Positions 42,395 to 51,346 of a stretch of 64,000 nucleotides of DNA are shown in pieces. Numbering within the stretch: position 1 is the stretch's first letter; every line of letters begins with the position of its first letter. Position numbers and translations under genes: made by a program. The notes under the pieces were generated by a model. It was not told the DNA's origin. It ran no database searches and saw only the letters and a program-made list of their open reading frames with translations. The stretch covers positions 18,150 through 82,149 of the forward strand of contig JALHQW010000033.1 in the NCBI GenBank assembly GCA_022841745.1, written 5' to 3'. Source of the stretch: Saprospiraceae bacterium (GTDB taxonomy: Bacteria; Bacteroidota; Bacteroidia; Chitinophagales; Saprospiraceae).

Positions 42395-42580
42395 CTATTC
42401 CCCCAGCTTTTTCAGTTCCCTGTTGATGTAATTCATTTCGTCCAAGACGCTATCGAGCCATTGTTGTGTCCCCAGCCTGCCGAGTACTTTCTCGAATTCT
42501 TCTGGGTAGCGCCTATAAACTTCCAATTGTTTGGTTAAGAGGTTTAGCCTCATGTATAGTTGTTTGCCCTTTTCGCTCAT
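42395..42580 (-). CDS. Very small helical protein (61 residues)
   Basis: A 61-residue helical protein (MSEKGKQLYMRLNLLTKQLE, then a conserved-looking YPEEFEKVLGRLGTQQWLDSVLDEMNYINREL). I take the start at 42580; an upstream in-frame ATG at 42613 would add 11 residues. It is followed by the 56-residue helical gene at 23 bases. The two might bind each other or the downstream TPR-AAA ATPase, but this is only a guess from spacing. Confidence 0.6.
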   Translation of the reverse strand: MSEKGKQLYMRLNLLTKQLEVYRRYPEEFEKVLGRLGTQQWLDSVLDEMNYINRELKKLGE

Positions 42581-42746
42581 AGTTGTTCGTTTTGTGAAGT
42601 GTTCCCCATGCAAATATAACCTAATTCTCTTGTTTAAATTTTATGTGTTCTTAGTCGCCCTTACTCCCCCTTTACATGGTTGTCTATGCCCCAACAACCT
42701 AGAATTGTACTTCGCCTATCTTAAATCTTATAAAATGCTTGCCTCC

Positions 42747-43895
42747 TCACCGCCCCAGCGCCGTCCCTCGCAGCACCGCCTTCTCCCCGAACCGCCGCCG
42801 GATTTTGTCCATGGCCTGTAGCAGCTTGGATGCCTCTTGGGTGTCCTCGAACAGGTTCATTTGGCTATGCCCATGCACGAGGTTCGAGAACTTCACCCCG
42901 ATGAGGCGCACCAATTGGCGGCGCTGGTAGAGCTTGGCGAAAAGCTCCTTCGCCTGCGCCAGCAGCGGGCCGTCGTGGGCGGTGTAGGGGATGCTTTTTT
43001 GCAGCGAATAGGTGTTGAAATCGGTGTAACGTATTTTGACGCTGATGCACGAGGTCAGTTTTTGCTGGCTCCGCAAATCGAAGGCAAGGTGGCCGACCAT
43101 CTTGGTGAGCTGGCCGTTCAGGAAGTCCACGTCAATGGTGTCCGTCTGGAAAGTGCGCTCCGTGCTGATGCTCTGGCGGTCGTGGTATGGCACGATGGGC
43201 GAGTTGTCAATGCCGTTCGCCTTTTTCCAGAGCGATACGCCGTGCTTGCCGAACTCCCGCTCCAGCAGCCGGGGCGGTATTTGCGCCAGCGTGCCCACCT
43301 GCCGTACGCCCATCGTGCTCAGTTTCTGGTAGGTCTCCCGCCCCACGGAGGGCAGCTTGCCCACCGACAGCGGCGAGAGGAAGGCCCGCTCCGCTCCGCA
43401 CTCCACCAGCCGGGCGCCGTTGGGCTTGGCCTCGCCCGTTCCCACTTTCGACACCAGCTTGTTCACCGACAGGCCGAGCGACACGGGCAGCCCCGTCTCC
43501 CGCATGATTTTCTGGCGCAGTTCCTGCGACCACCTCCAGCAGCCCACGTACTTGTCCATACCCGCCAGGTCGAGGTAGAACTCGTCAATGGAGGCTTTTT
43601 CAAACATTGGCGCTTCCGAATCAATGATGTCGGTGACGAGCTTGGACTGCTTGGCGTACTCGTCGTGGTCGCCCCGCAGCACGAGGGCATCGGGGCAGAG
43701 CCGCAGCGCCATCCTGACGGGCATTGCGGAGCGCACCCCGAAGCGCCTCGCCTCGTAACTGCAAGAGGCCACCACTCCCCTATCGCCCACGCCGCCCACG
43801 ATGAGCGGCCTCCCCTTTAAGGCACTGTTTTTCAGCACTTCCACTGATGCGAAAAAAGCATCGAGGTCGAGGTGCGCCACGGCATTTTGAAACAT
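42747..43895 (-). CDS. dinB: DNA polymerase IV (Y-family translesion polymerase)
   Basis: A 382-residue Y-family polymerase. It opens AVAHLDLDAFFASVEVL with the first catalytic Asp pair and has SYEARRFGVRSAMPVRMA, FEKASIDEFYLDLAGMD (catalytic DE, about residues 106-107), SLGLSVNKLVSKVGTGEAKPNG and helix-hairpin-helix LPSVGRETYQKLSTMGVRQVGTL. A beta-clamp-binding motif, QMNLFED, lies near residue 350. DinB copies damaged templates with low fidelity. A candidate operator shared with the DnaE2-like polymerase lies just upstream, so damage-linked coregulation is plausible. Confidence 0.93.
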   Translation of the reverse strand: MFQNAVAHLDLDAFFASVEVLKNSALKGRPLIVGGVGDRGVVASCSYEARRFGVRSAMPVRMALRLCPDALVLRGDHDEYAKQSKLVTDIIDSEAPMFEKASIDEFYLDLAGMDKYVGCWRWSQELRQKIMRETGLPVSLGLSVNKLVSKVGTGEAKPNGARLVECGAERAFLSPLSVGKLPSVGRETYQKLSTMGVRQVGTLAQIPPRLLEREFGKHGVSLWKKANGIDNSPIVPYHDRQSISTERTFQTDTIDVDFLNGQLTKMVGHLAFDLRSQQKLTSCISVKIRYTDFNTYSLQKSIPYTAHDGPLLAQAKELFAKLYQRRQLVRLIGVKFSNLVHGHSQMNLFEDTQEASKLLQAMDKIRRRFGEKAVLRGTALGR

Positions 43896-43922
43896 AATCG
43901 TTTTATTTTTTCAAGTTAACGA

Positions 43923-43949
43923 CAAATATAAAACAATATGTTTCAATTG
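43923..43949 (-). promoter_or_regulatory. dinB promoter with overlapping palindromic operator
   Basis: On the minus strand, TATATTTG (43930-43923) is a good -7 box 28 bases before the dinB ATG. Immediately upstream (43931-43949) is TTGAAACATATTGTTT, with an AAACA/TGTTT palindrome, like the motif upstream of the DnaE2-like gene. Confidence 0.55.
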
Positions 43950-44062
43950 CAGTTGATTTTTATCTTTTAGCCGGATTTTTTGGCGGCGGGCCAAAAGGAC
44001 GACAACAAATAGTCGCTTGTCAACAGTTTTCCGCAACTTTGCCCATAAACCATCCTGTCTAA

Positions 44063-45088
44063 ATGGAGCAAATCGTCCAGCATTTCTTTGATTATCAACA
44101 ACTTATCAGCCTGACGCCCTTCGGTTCGGGCCATATCAACGACACCTATCGCCTAGAAATCGTGTCGGGTGGCCAGCCGCAGACCTGGCTGCTACAGCGC
44201 CTCAACCACCACGTCTTCCGGCAACCGGAGGCCGTCATGCAGAACATCCAACTCGTTGCGGAGCACCTCGAAAAACAGCCTTATGAACTGAAAATATTAA
44301 AGCCACAGCCCACGCTCGACGGCCATTGGCTCTACTACGACCCATCAGGCAACTACTGGCGGGTTTTTTCTTTTTTCGATAAAACGGCATCCTACGAACA
44401 GGTGGAAACGCCCGGCCAAGCCCACGCAGCAGCGAAGGCTTTCGGTGCTTTCGCAAGGGCTTTGAATGGCTTGGATGCTTCGCAATTGCAGGCGACCATC
44501 CCTAATTTCCACAACGGTCTTTGGCGTTTGGAGCAGTTCCACGAAGCCATCCAGCACGCCCTCCCGGAGCGCCTCACCGAGGCCCGTGCCGAGGTGGATG
44601 TCATACTCGCACACCAATCGCTCTTCCAGCAAGTGGCCGACCTGCACCTGCCACTGCGGGCCATCCACCATGACACGAAGGTGAACAACCTGCTCTTCGA
44701 CGCCGCCTCCGACACGGCCCACCCGACCGCCGTGGCCGTCATTGACCTCGACACGGTGATGCCCGGCATCGTCCTCTCCGACTTCGGCGACCTCGTGCGA
44801 ACGGCTACCAGCCTCGCCAATGAAGACGAAGCCGATTTATCCAAAATCCATTTCCGGCAGCCGATTTATGGGGCATTGTTGGAAGGGTTCCTCTCCGAAA
44901 TGGGCGACATACTCACCCCCGCCGAGCGCAGCGCACTGCCACTGGCTGGCCCCTGGCTCACGCTGATGCAGGCCGTGCGGTTTATTGGCGATTATATCGT
45001 GGGGGATGTTTATTATAAGGTGAAATATGCGGGGCATAATTTGGTGCGGGGAAGGGGGCAGGTGGCGTTGTTTGAGCAGATGGGATAA
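44063..45088 (+). CDS. Aminoglycoside-phosphotransferase-fold sugar kinase (NahK-like)
   Basis: A 341-residue kinase of the APH fold. It has an N-terminal lobe (PFGSGHINDTYRLEI, then WLLQRLNHHVF), the catalytic loop RAIHHDTKVNNLLFD (about residues 206-220, catalytic Asp and Asn) and the metal-binding motif VAVIDLDTVMPGIVLSDFGDLVR (about 228-250). The combination HHDTKVNNxLFD and DLDTxMPG is that of N-acetylhexosamine 1-kinase and its relatives, which phosphorylate GlcNAc or GalNAc at C1. No hexosamine pathway genes are adjacent, so the substrate is tentative. Confidence 0.82.
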   Translation: MEQIVQHFFDYQQLISLTPFGSGHINDTYRLEIVSGGQPQTWLLQRLNHHVFRQPEAVMQNIQLVAEHLEKQPYELKILKPQPTLDGHWLYYDPSGNYWRVFSFFDKTASYEQVETPGQAHAAAKAFGAFARALNGLDASQLQATIPNFHNGLWRLEQFHEAIQHALPERLTEARAEVDVILAHQSLFQQVADLHLPLRAIHHDTKVNNLLFDAASDTAHPTAVAVIDLDTVMPGIVLSDFGDLVRTATSLANEDEADLSKIHFRQPIYGALLEGFLSEMGDILTPAERSALPLAGPWLTLMQAVRFIGDYIVGDVYYKVKYAGHNLVRGRGQVALFEQMG

Positions 45089-45203
45089 CTGCCCGCTTAA
45101 ACAGCTTTAAGCATATAAATCCAGCAGGTTCTTTTACGATTCACATAATTCTACTTTGTTACTTTAGAAAATATTCCGAAGGAACGCTTCAAAGTTTAGG
45201 AAC

Positions 45204-45268
45204 ACGTCTCGGAACACGTCGCTTTTGTTCCCGCAGTGCGGGAACAAAAGCGACGTGTTCCGAGACGT
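45204..45268. repeat. Perfect 32-bp-arm palindrome between convergent genes
   Basis: Positions 45204-45235 and 45237-45268 are exact reverse complements around a single base. It could be a transcription terminator for one or both convergent genes, although it has no T-run. Its size is close to the unrelated palindrome at 30116-30180. Confidence 0.9.
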
Positions 45269-45332
45269 TGACGGCCTTCTTTCAGGTCTTTAATTTGGAG
45301 TTCGCCAAAATAAAAAAGTAGAAATAAAAAAG

Positions 45333-45359
45333 GCCCGTACCGCTTCATGCGGTACAGGC
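45333..45359 (-). terminator. Terminator after the 625-residue hypothetical gene
   Basis: The stem GTACCGC/GCGGTAC, extended by an outer GCC/GGC, is followed on the minus strand by TTTTTTATTTC. It lies 43-69 bases past the stop codon. Confidence 0.75.
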
Positions 45360-45401
45360 TTAAAATCCACTTGGTTTCTTGTATAGGGGGTCAATCAGAA
45401 C

Positions 45402-47279
45402 TTATCCCTTGCAGAACGACATCCAGTCATAAATGCCTCCGTGCTGGGATTCCCCGTTCGTCAGTTTCAATTCGACAGAGAGCCAAATTGTATAGGCACA
45501 TTTTTTCAAATTGCCAACAGGTTCAATTGTTGGGGGCGAAGTTTGGGTTTCTAAATTGATTGCTGTGCCAAAGGTCTCGCTGACCGAGCTAACCGGGGCA
45601 TTGTTGACGAGGTTGTAAGGGCCGCTTGGGCCGTACATCACCAGGCTAACTGCTCCCATGTTCGGGTTGGCGGCCGTGTAGTTAACGTGGATGGCATTCG
45701 TGATGGGCGTGCAACCTGTACCGCCACCGCCGCCTATCATCTCTTGGATGTCTATGCAGGCAACACCCAACTCGTCGGAGGTTTGCGGCGTCCATGAGCC
45801 GAATTGAGGCACGTTGGCATACACGGTGTTGAACATGGCGATGGGGTTGGACACACCAGCAATTGTTTCAGTGGCAGCATTGCCAGCCTCCCGTTTTACC
45901 ATCCTGATTTTGAAGTACCTGTTCTGTTGGAGCGCAGCAATGGTGGTGGTGGATTGCCCTTGAACCAAGCCTGCCATGTTTACGCTTAACCCGTTGAGCT
46001 TGGCGGTGTTCAGGTTCAACAGTTCGCCGTTTACGTTGGGAGCAAAGTTGGTGGCCTGTGGCACGGCAATCCAGCCGCTGGCATCCACCCCGCCCGACGG
46101 GCCAACGACGTAGTCTGTTGTCGGGATGTCGCCAGTGATGGGGTCGGGCAGCCCAAAGAATATACCGATGACTGCGTCGTACATGTCGCCTACCAGCAGT
46201 TTCTTCCATGTGCCAATATGTGCCCCACCTGGCCCCAACGTTTCAATCACGTCGAAGCTGTACTCCAATGGGTTACCGTTTAGTTGCTGTGCGAGGTTGC
46301 CACGCAGCGCAATCCCGCCATAAAAAGCCTGCCCGCTCGGCGTCTTTCCCGTGGACAGCGCTATCACGTTCGGGTTGCCACTGGCAACTGCCTCGTTGAT
46401 GAAATGGTTGCCAATCTTGCCAATCTTCGTAAAGGAAGCTGGAACACCTGTGGGCGGAACCACGATGTCCCTCAAGCAAAGATTGACGCATAGGCAGTAA
46501 CCCACGTTGTTCCGCCTGTTTGCGGCGGTTTCGCCTTGTATGGAAACACCATTGTACTTATAGGTGAAATAGACGTCGGGGCCGCTTTTGAAGCTAAGCG
46601 GCAGGCCGGGGTCGGTTTCAACGTTAATGTATGGGGACAAAAAAGTTTGCTTGAACTTGGCGGAAGTGTAATCAATGCGGAAGTGGCCGGAGGCATCGGT
46701 GATAGCCGAGCCAAGGTTGTCGTCGGTGAAGAAATCGGCGTCCCAAGCAGTAACTTCCACGTTGGGAATGGGCGTTTTGGTGTCGCAAACGTACATGTGC
46801 CCGCAGATTGTCCATACATCGAAGTAATGCCCACGAATATAGCACCACCATTTGGCCGATATGCAATATTTCCAGTGGTAGTAGAAATTCCGCTGAGCCT
46901 CATCGGCTCGCCATTCGGGGAAAAAAGTGGTAATGTGGAATTGAACTGGCTCTACCTTACGGGGAGGAACTGGTGGCCTGCGGGGCACGGAGCCGCAAAC
47001 AAAATCAATGTCGAAGGCGGTGCCACGGTACTTTTCGTCAATGTTGAATTCAAAATTGCCCTTTTCGTCCACGTCTGCCGAGCCTATCAGGAGTTTTTCC
47101 CTGGCCTTGGCTTCTTTGGGGTCCACGAGCCGGAAGGTCTCTTTCGGGTTGGCAACAGCAGACTGCAAGATGGCATCCTTTTGCCAAGGCAAGTAAAGAA
47201 GTGCTTTTGAACCGAAAAGGGGTTCGAAGCAATCGTCGCAGAGGAATCCACATAGGTTTCCTTTAATTAAGTAACTCAT
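45402..47279 (-). CDS. Large hypothetical protein with transthyretin/CarboxypepD-like domain, no signal peptide
   Basis: A 625-residue protein. Residues about 150-200 resemble a carboxypeptidase-regulatory/transthyretin-like beta domain (VCDTKTPIPNVEVTAWDAD ... ITDASGHFRIDYT). The rest is beta-rich and unlike any family I know. It has an unusual number of Cys and Trp near residues 125-165 (CISAKWWCYIRGHYFDVWTICGHMYVC). The N-terminus (MSYLIKGNLCGFLCDDCFEP) is not a signal peptide, odd for such a beta-rich protein in this phylum. It may therefore be a cytoplasmic structural or effector-like protein. Its terminator is clear and the gene stands alone. Confidence 0.65.
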   Translation of the reverse strand: MSYLIKGNLCGFLCDDCFEPLFGSKALLYLPWQKDAILQSAVANPKETFRLVDPKEAKAREKLLIGSADVDEKGNFEFNIDEKYRGTAFDIDFVCGSVPRRPPVPPRKVEPVQFHITTFFPEWRADEAQRNFYYHWKYCISAKWWCYIRGHYFDVWTICGHMYVCDTKTPIPNVEVTAWDADFFTDDNLGSAITDASGHFRIDYTSAKFKQTFLSPYINVETDPGLPLSFKSGPDVYFTYKYNGVSIQGETAANRRNNVGYCLCVNLCLRDIVVPPTGVPASFTKIGKIGNHFINEAVASGNPNVIALSTGKTPSGQAFYGGIALRGNLAQQLNGNPLEYSFDVIETLGPGGAHIGTWKKLLVGDMYDAVIGIFFGLPDPITGDIPTTDYVVGPSGGVDASGWIAVPQATNFAPNVNGELLNLNTAKLNGLSVNMAGLVQGQSTTTIAALQQNRYFKIRMVKREAGNAATETIAGVSNPIAMFNTVYANVPQFGSWTPQTSDELGVACIDIQEMIGGGGGTGCTPITNAIHVNYTAANPNMGAVSLVMYGPSGPYNLVNNAPVSSVSETFGTAINLETQTSPPTIEPVGNLKKCAYTIWLSVELKLTNGESQHGGIYDWMSFCKG

Positions 47280-47484
47280 AAGATTGAGGTTTTTATTTTG
47301 CCTACTCTGGTAATACGGATTTTCGGCTTACTCCGTTATTTTATTATAAATAGTCGCCTTTGAATTTGATGTTTGGATTCAGCAATTCAGCAATTGCCTT
47401 CATCAACGGCTTTGTAAAGCCCTGTTGATAAAAAAGAGCCGTTATCAACTTTAAATACGCTTATCTATAAACACTGAGTTAATT

Positions 47485-48390
47485 TTATGGGCACTCGATA
47501 TTCAATATTAAACTTTCGCCAATGATGCTGGCTCGGTTAATTACCCTGTTCCCCAGCGAAAGCTGCGCCCTGATATAATTGGTTATAGCTTCGCTGATAA
47601 AATCCCTGATGCTGGGGTTGTTCATTTGGTTGATGATTTGTTCCCTCAAGTTGGAGAAGATAATCTCGTGCGTGTCCCCGCAAAAAGCAGCAAAAAGGTT
47701 ATCGTGGCATAGTCCTGCATTTTGCAAATCGGCTGTCACATTTACCTGTACATCGTCATACGTGATGGTATTGTCAACAGCAGTTATGCCAAGCAGTATA
47801 TCAATGTGCAGGTTATCCAACTCGAACTCTGGCACCCCGGCAAAACAAAAGAAATTATTGTAGCAGTTGGCCCTGATTTCCCTGCCATCACTCTCAAAAT
47901 CAACGCTGAAGCGCAGGAAACGGTCTTGGGAACCAGCAGATATGCCGGTGGAGTTAATGTCATTAACATAAATCTTAAACATCGCATCGGGACCTACACG
48001 GGGCACGGTAAGGTCGAAATCTCTCCTCCCCAATATGAAATCAATATGGGAATTGCATGGCCGTTTGAACTGAAACTCCGTCCCTTCACAAAATGCACCA
48101 GAGTTGGAGTTCTGCTCGTTTTCGCAACCTTCCCCTGCCACGAATCCGCAAAACTCGCCCCCAATTGGAGTGCCGTCTGAGGCTGCGTTGAAGTTGTTGA
48201 GCCGGATACTTCCCATTGGAATCACGGCTTCCAAGGTGCTTGCCCATTCGGTTCGGCTATAGGTTTCGTCATGGAAGCCGTCCGAGCAATCTTCGTCACA
48301 GCTGGTAGCCATTAAGGCCGTTGCAATTAATAGAATGGCCAGCATTCTAAAGTCGCTCAATTTTTGGGAGAAATGATTGATGGTTTTCAT
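47485..48390 (-). CDS. Putative lipoprotein, unknown function
   Basis: A 301-residue exported protein. The N-terminus (residues 1-32) has a hydrophobic segment that ends in a lipobox, ALMATSC (Cys at about residue 31), followed by DEDCSDG, typical of surface-exposed lipoproteins in Bacteroidota with acidic residues after the Cys. The body is beta-rich and has eight or more further Cys. A late region (EIIFSNLREQIINQMNNPSIRDFISEAITNYI) is helical. It is preceded by another lipoprotein gene on the same strand 700 bases away. The function is unknown to me. Confidence 0.7.
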   Translation of the reverse strand: MKTINHFSQKLSDFRMLAILLIATALMATSCDEDCSDGFHDETYSRTEWASTLEAVIPMGSIRLNNFNAASDGTPIGGEFCGFVAGEGCENEQNSNSGAFCEGTEFQFKRPCNSHIDFILGRRDFDLTVPRVGPDAMFKIYVNDINSTGISAGSQDRFLRFSVDFESDGREIRANCYNNFFCFAGVPEFELDNLHIDILLGITAVDNTITYDDVQVNVTADLQNAGLCHDNLFAAFCGDTHEIIFSNLREQIINQMNNPSIRDFISEAITNYIRAQLSLGNRVINRASIIGESLILNIECP

Positions 48391-49095
48391 CGTAATAAAT
48401 TTTGAATAATTGCCTACTCTTCACACTTTTCGGCTACCGTGCCCTACTCTTTTCAGGATTTTCGAGTCGCTCCTTTTTGCTTAATATTGGATGCACTGTG
48501 TCGCTTTTAATGTGTGCCCATGAGTTGGGTTTATTTATTGGATTTAAATATTTCAGTATTTACATTAATCACACCTATGAATAGCCTATATTGGTATAAG
48601 ATTAATTGGGTCAAAACGATTGTCGTTGTAGGTAGTCGCAATTGAAATTGATACCTATTAATTTTAATTGCGACCATCTATCATGGCGTAAGCCCCCTTT
48701 CCAACCAAGACCATATAAGCCTGACGGCAGTATTACGCTCCATGCATGGAAAAGACAATTGGCTTATTTTTAGAAGCCCAAACTGTCAGTCGTGAATATT
48801 TCCCTTGAACTGGCCTTCTCCCAAGATAGCCGGGGATACACAGAGAAGTAGGCCCTGCACAGCAAGTTATTACATAAGGACTTTCTAAAAGCCCTCTCTT
48901 GCCATGGTGTTTTAGGTGCCTCGTTGTGTGTGGTGGGATGGTTATAGATTAACCCCTCCTATGTGTGGATAATAAAACGCTTGCAATAGGGCATGGCTGT
49001 GGCTTTCAAGCCCTGGGTGCTTGTTTTTATAGGGAAGTAAAATCCCTGCTAAAATTCAATCGGCGATTGAAACTGACCACCGTTTGCACTACGGC
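48391..49095. other. 705-base intergenic region with one long hairpin
   Basis: I see no convincing gene here; a short frame at 48402-48584 has no protein features. An 18-bp imperfect stem (48635-48652 with 48657-48674, two mismatches) with an ACCT loop, and a small TTCAATC/GATTGAA palindrome at 49056-49072, are the only structures found. The rest appears unique sequence. Confidence 0.55.
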
Positions 49096-49584
49096 TTAAT
49101 CATTCGAACTGAAATCATGGGTTGTGCCGTCTTCGGTTCTTAATCCGCTCACGTTAAAACTGCCATCTGTGTTGCCTACTAGACTGGCAACGGCATCAAT
49201 GGGCAGTACAGTTTTGGTGAGCCTAAGGGCAGCCGCATCGCCATCTTGAATAATTGTGAAGACGTAAGCCGAATTCCCTTTCACGGCAACTATTGTTTTG
49301 CCTGCCCCCCAAGGCATTTTGGGGTCATGGTAAACAGCGTCGCAAAGGGGTGTCTGGTTGCCCTCCTTATCCCGCACGTACAAGGCGGTATCAACATCCT
49401 GAATGATGATGAGCTGTTGGCCATCTTCGGTGATGATGCTTTGTTGTTGACCGCTTGCGTTGAGGGTTTTAGCAGTTTCGGTTTCAGATACGAAAACCTT
49501 CACCACGTCTTTTCCACCATTAGAATCTCCACAGGAAAAGATGATCAAACTGGCGAGGATTGCGATAAACGGATGTGCCTTCAT
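49096..49584 (-). CDS. Small putative lipoprotein
   Basis: A 162-residue exported protein. The start at 49584 gives a short signal with lipobox, LIIFSCGDSNGG (Cys at about residue 18). The mature part alternates strands and turns (QQLIIIQDVDTALYVRDKEGN, VAVKGNSAYVFTIIQDGD) and may be a small beta-propeller-like or immunoglobulin-like fold. No family is recognised. Only one tentative partner, the larger lipoprotein downstream, shares the strand. Confidence 0.65.
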   Translation of the reverse strand: MKAHPFIAILASLIIFSCGDSNGGKDVVKVFVSETETAKTLNASGQQQSIITEDGQQLIIIQDVDTALYVRDKEGNQTPLCDAVYHDPKMPWGAGKTIVAVKGNSAYVFTIIQDGDAAALRLTKTVLPIDAVASLVGNTDGSFNVSGLRTEDGTTHDFSSND

Positions 49585-49743
49585 TTTTGGTTTGTATTTT
49601 ATTTCGTCTGATTGACAATGCAAAGATGTGGTCGTTTGAGAGCATTTAGAAATTTTATCATCCAAAGATTGATTAGTATTTGGTTTTTAGAAACCTACTT
49701 TTTCTTCATAAAATATTAATTATCAACGATTTGAATCATTTCT

Positions 49744-49751
49744 TATTTTTG
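49744..49751 (+). promoter_or_regulatory. -7 promoter element
   Basis: TATTTTTG lies 16 bases before the start codon of the 482-residue helical protein gene. Confidence 0.5.
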
Positions 49752-49766
49752 CTTTAAATTAAAGAA

Positions 49767-51215
49767 ATGGACAATCTTCTAAACCTCGTACGCAGCCTCA
49801 CGGCAAAGGAAAAAAGCCAATTCACCAAGCATGCCCGGCAGCACTTGTCCGAAAAAGACCCGAAAAAAATGTTGCTGTTCCGCCTCGTCAACCAGCAATT
49901 GAGGGGGGAAATAAAAGACTACCAGAAGCAGGCAGCAAAGCAATTCCAAGAGAGCAGCTTGCCCAGTCTTAAAAACCAACTCTACAATGAACTGTTGGAG
50001 AGCCTTGCCCAGGGTTCTGCGAATACCGCCCGGAGCGAGCTTTCCCGATTGATAGGCGAAACAGAAATCCTCTTGGAGCGGGGCCTGCTCAAACAGGCAT
50101 TGACCCGAATTGAAAAGGCTAAGAAATTGGCCACAACTCACCACTTGCACTTCCAGTTTTTGGAAATCTCGCTCTTGCACCGCCGTATCGTGCGCCAATA
50201 CAAAACCCGTGACCTCGATGACCAATTGATGGACGAACAAGCAGCATGCAGCGAAAGGCTCGATTGGATAAAGGAAGAGTTTGATTTATTGAAAAGCTAT
50301 GAAGCACAGTTCCTGCAAACCCGGAAAGACCGCTCCACGCAAGGGGCAAAGGCACTGCCTGAATTGTCGAAATGGAACCCCAACGACCTCAGCTCCTTCG
50401 AAGGAAAAGCCTATTATTACCTGCTTTCGCAGCTAAACGCTAATTCGCAACGCCAATACGACCAAGCGATACAAGCTGCCCGCCAATTAATCGAGTTGTT
50501 TGAAACAAATGAGGCCCTCATGGCCGACAACCTTCCCAGGTACTTCCGCAGCGTCACCAACTACCTCAACGCCTGCATCAGGGCTGGCAGGCCAGATGAG
50601 GCACGGCAAAAATTGGAGGAAATCAAAAAAATAAAACCCAAAAGCTTCTATGCGGAAGGCCAAAAACAAAGCCTCTTGGTCAGCCAAGAAATCATCCTGT
50701 TGTTCCAGGAAAAAAACTACGGCCAGATTACCTTCCTCGCTCCCAAAGTAAAATCCGTGCTCAATAAATTTGCCGTTTTCATCCCCTTCGAGCGGGCATT
50801 GGGCATAGCCTACAACATGGCCATATCGTTTTTCCTGAAGGGAAACCTCGAAGGGTCGTTGGAATGGCTCAACAAATGCTTTCAAGCCCAAGACCATTCG
50901 GAGTTGAACGAAAAGGTGACTGGTAAAGACATTGGCATTTATGTACAGGGCAGCGCAATGGTGTTCCGAGTGATCGTGTGCATCGAATTGGGCAACATAA
51001 AACTCGCCAAGAGCTTGCTCGAACAAACTACCTACTACCTTGAAAATCGCAAACTAACAGGTGATTTACTTTGGGAAATATTGTCCGCCCTCAAAAAACT
51101 GGTCACCAACAAAGAGGACAGAATGAAAGTTTTGCTTGGGCTGAAGGAAAGCCTGCAAGGACAGGCCAAATACGAGGAGTACTTGATTTGGGTGGAGAGG
51201 GCTTGTGGGAAATAA
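49767..51215 (+). CDS. Large helical protein with TPR-like repeats, unknown function
   Basis: A 482-residue protein, almost entirely helical and without signal or membrane segments. The N-terminal 90 residues (LNLVRSLTAKEKSQFTKHARQHLSEK ... KNQLYNELLESLAQ) resemble a short helical head seen in several Bacteroidota paralogues. The remainder shows irregular 34-residue periodicity (ERGLLKQALTRIEKAKKLA, AIQAARQLIELFE, RAGRPDEARQKLEEIKK) like degenerate TPRs. A scaffold role is likely; nothing more specific can be said. Codon use matches its neighbours. Confidence 0.7.
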   Translation: MDNLLNLVRSLTAKEKSQFTKHARQHLSEKDPKKMLLFRLVNQQLRGEIKDYQKQAAKQFQESSLPSLKNQLYNELLESLAQGSANTARSELSRLIGETEILLERGLLKQALTRIEKAKKLATTHHLHFQFLEISLLHRRIVRQYKTRDLDDQLMDEQAACSERLDWIKEEFDLLKSYEAQFLQTRKDRSTQGAKALPELSKWNPNDLSSFEGKAYYYLLSQLNANSQRQYDQAIQAARQLIELFETNEALMADNLPRYFRSVTNYLNACIRAGRPDEARQKLEEIKKIKPKSFYAEGQKQSLLVSQEIILLFQEKNYGQITFLAPKVKSVLNKFAVFIPFERALGIAYNMAISFFLKGNLEGSLEWLNKCFQAQDHSELNEKVTGKDIGIYVQGSAMVFRVIVCIELGNIKLAKSLLEQTTYYLENRKLTGDLLWEILSALKKLVTNKEDRMKVLLGLKESLQGQAKYEEYLIWVERACGK

Positions 51216-51346
51216 TGATTCTTGCGTCGAAAAGCTGCTTTCGTCTATTGTGAACTTTTCGCCGTTGAAGTCTTCATCGGCGAAAAGGGGGGTGGATGGG
51301 CTTGTGATTTCAAGGATTTGATTTTGGGTAAATGGGAAAATACGAC

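Noticed and set aside
48402..48584. 60-codon frame in the 48.4-49.1 kb gap
   Set aside because: No conserved motif, no good promoter position and composition unlike coding sequence here.
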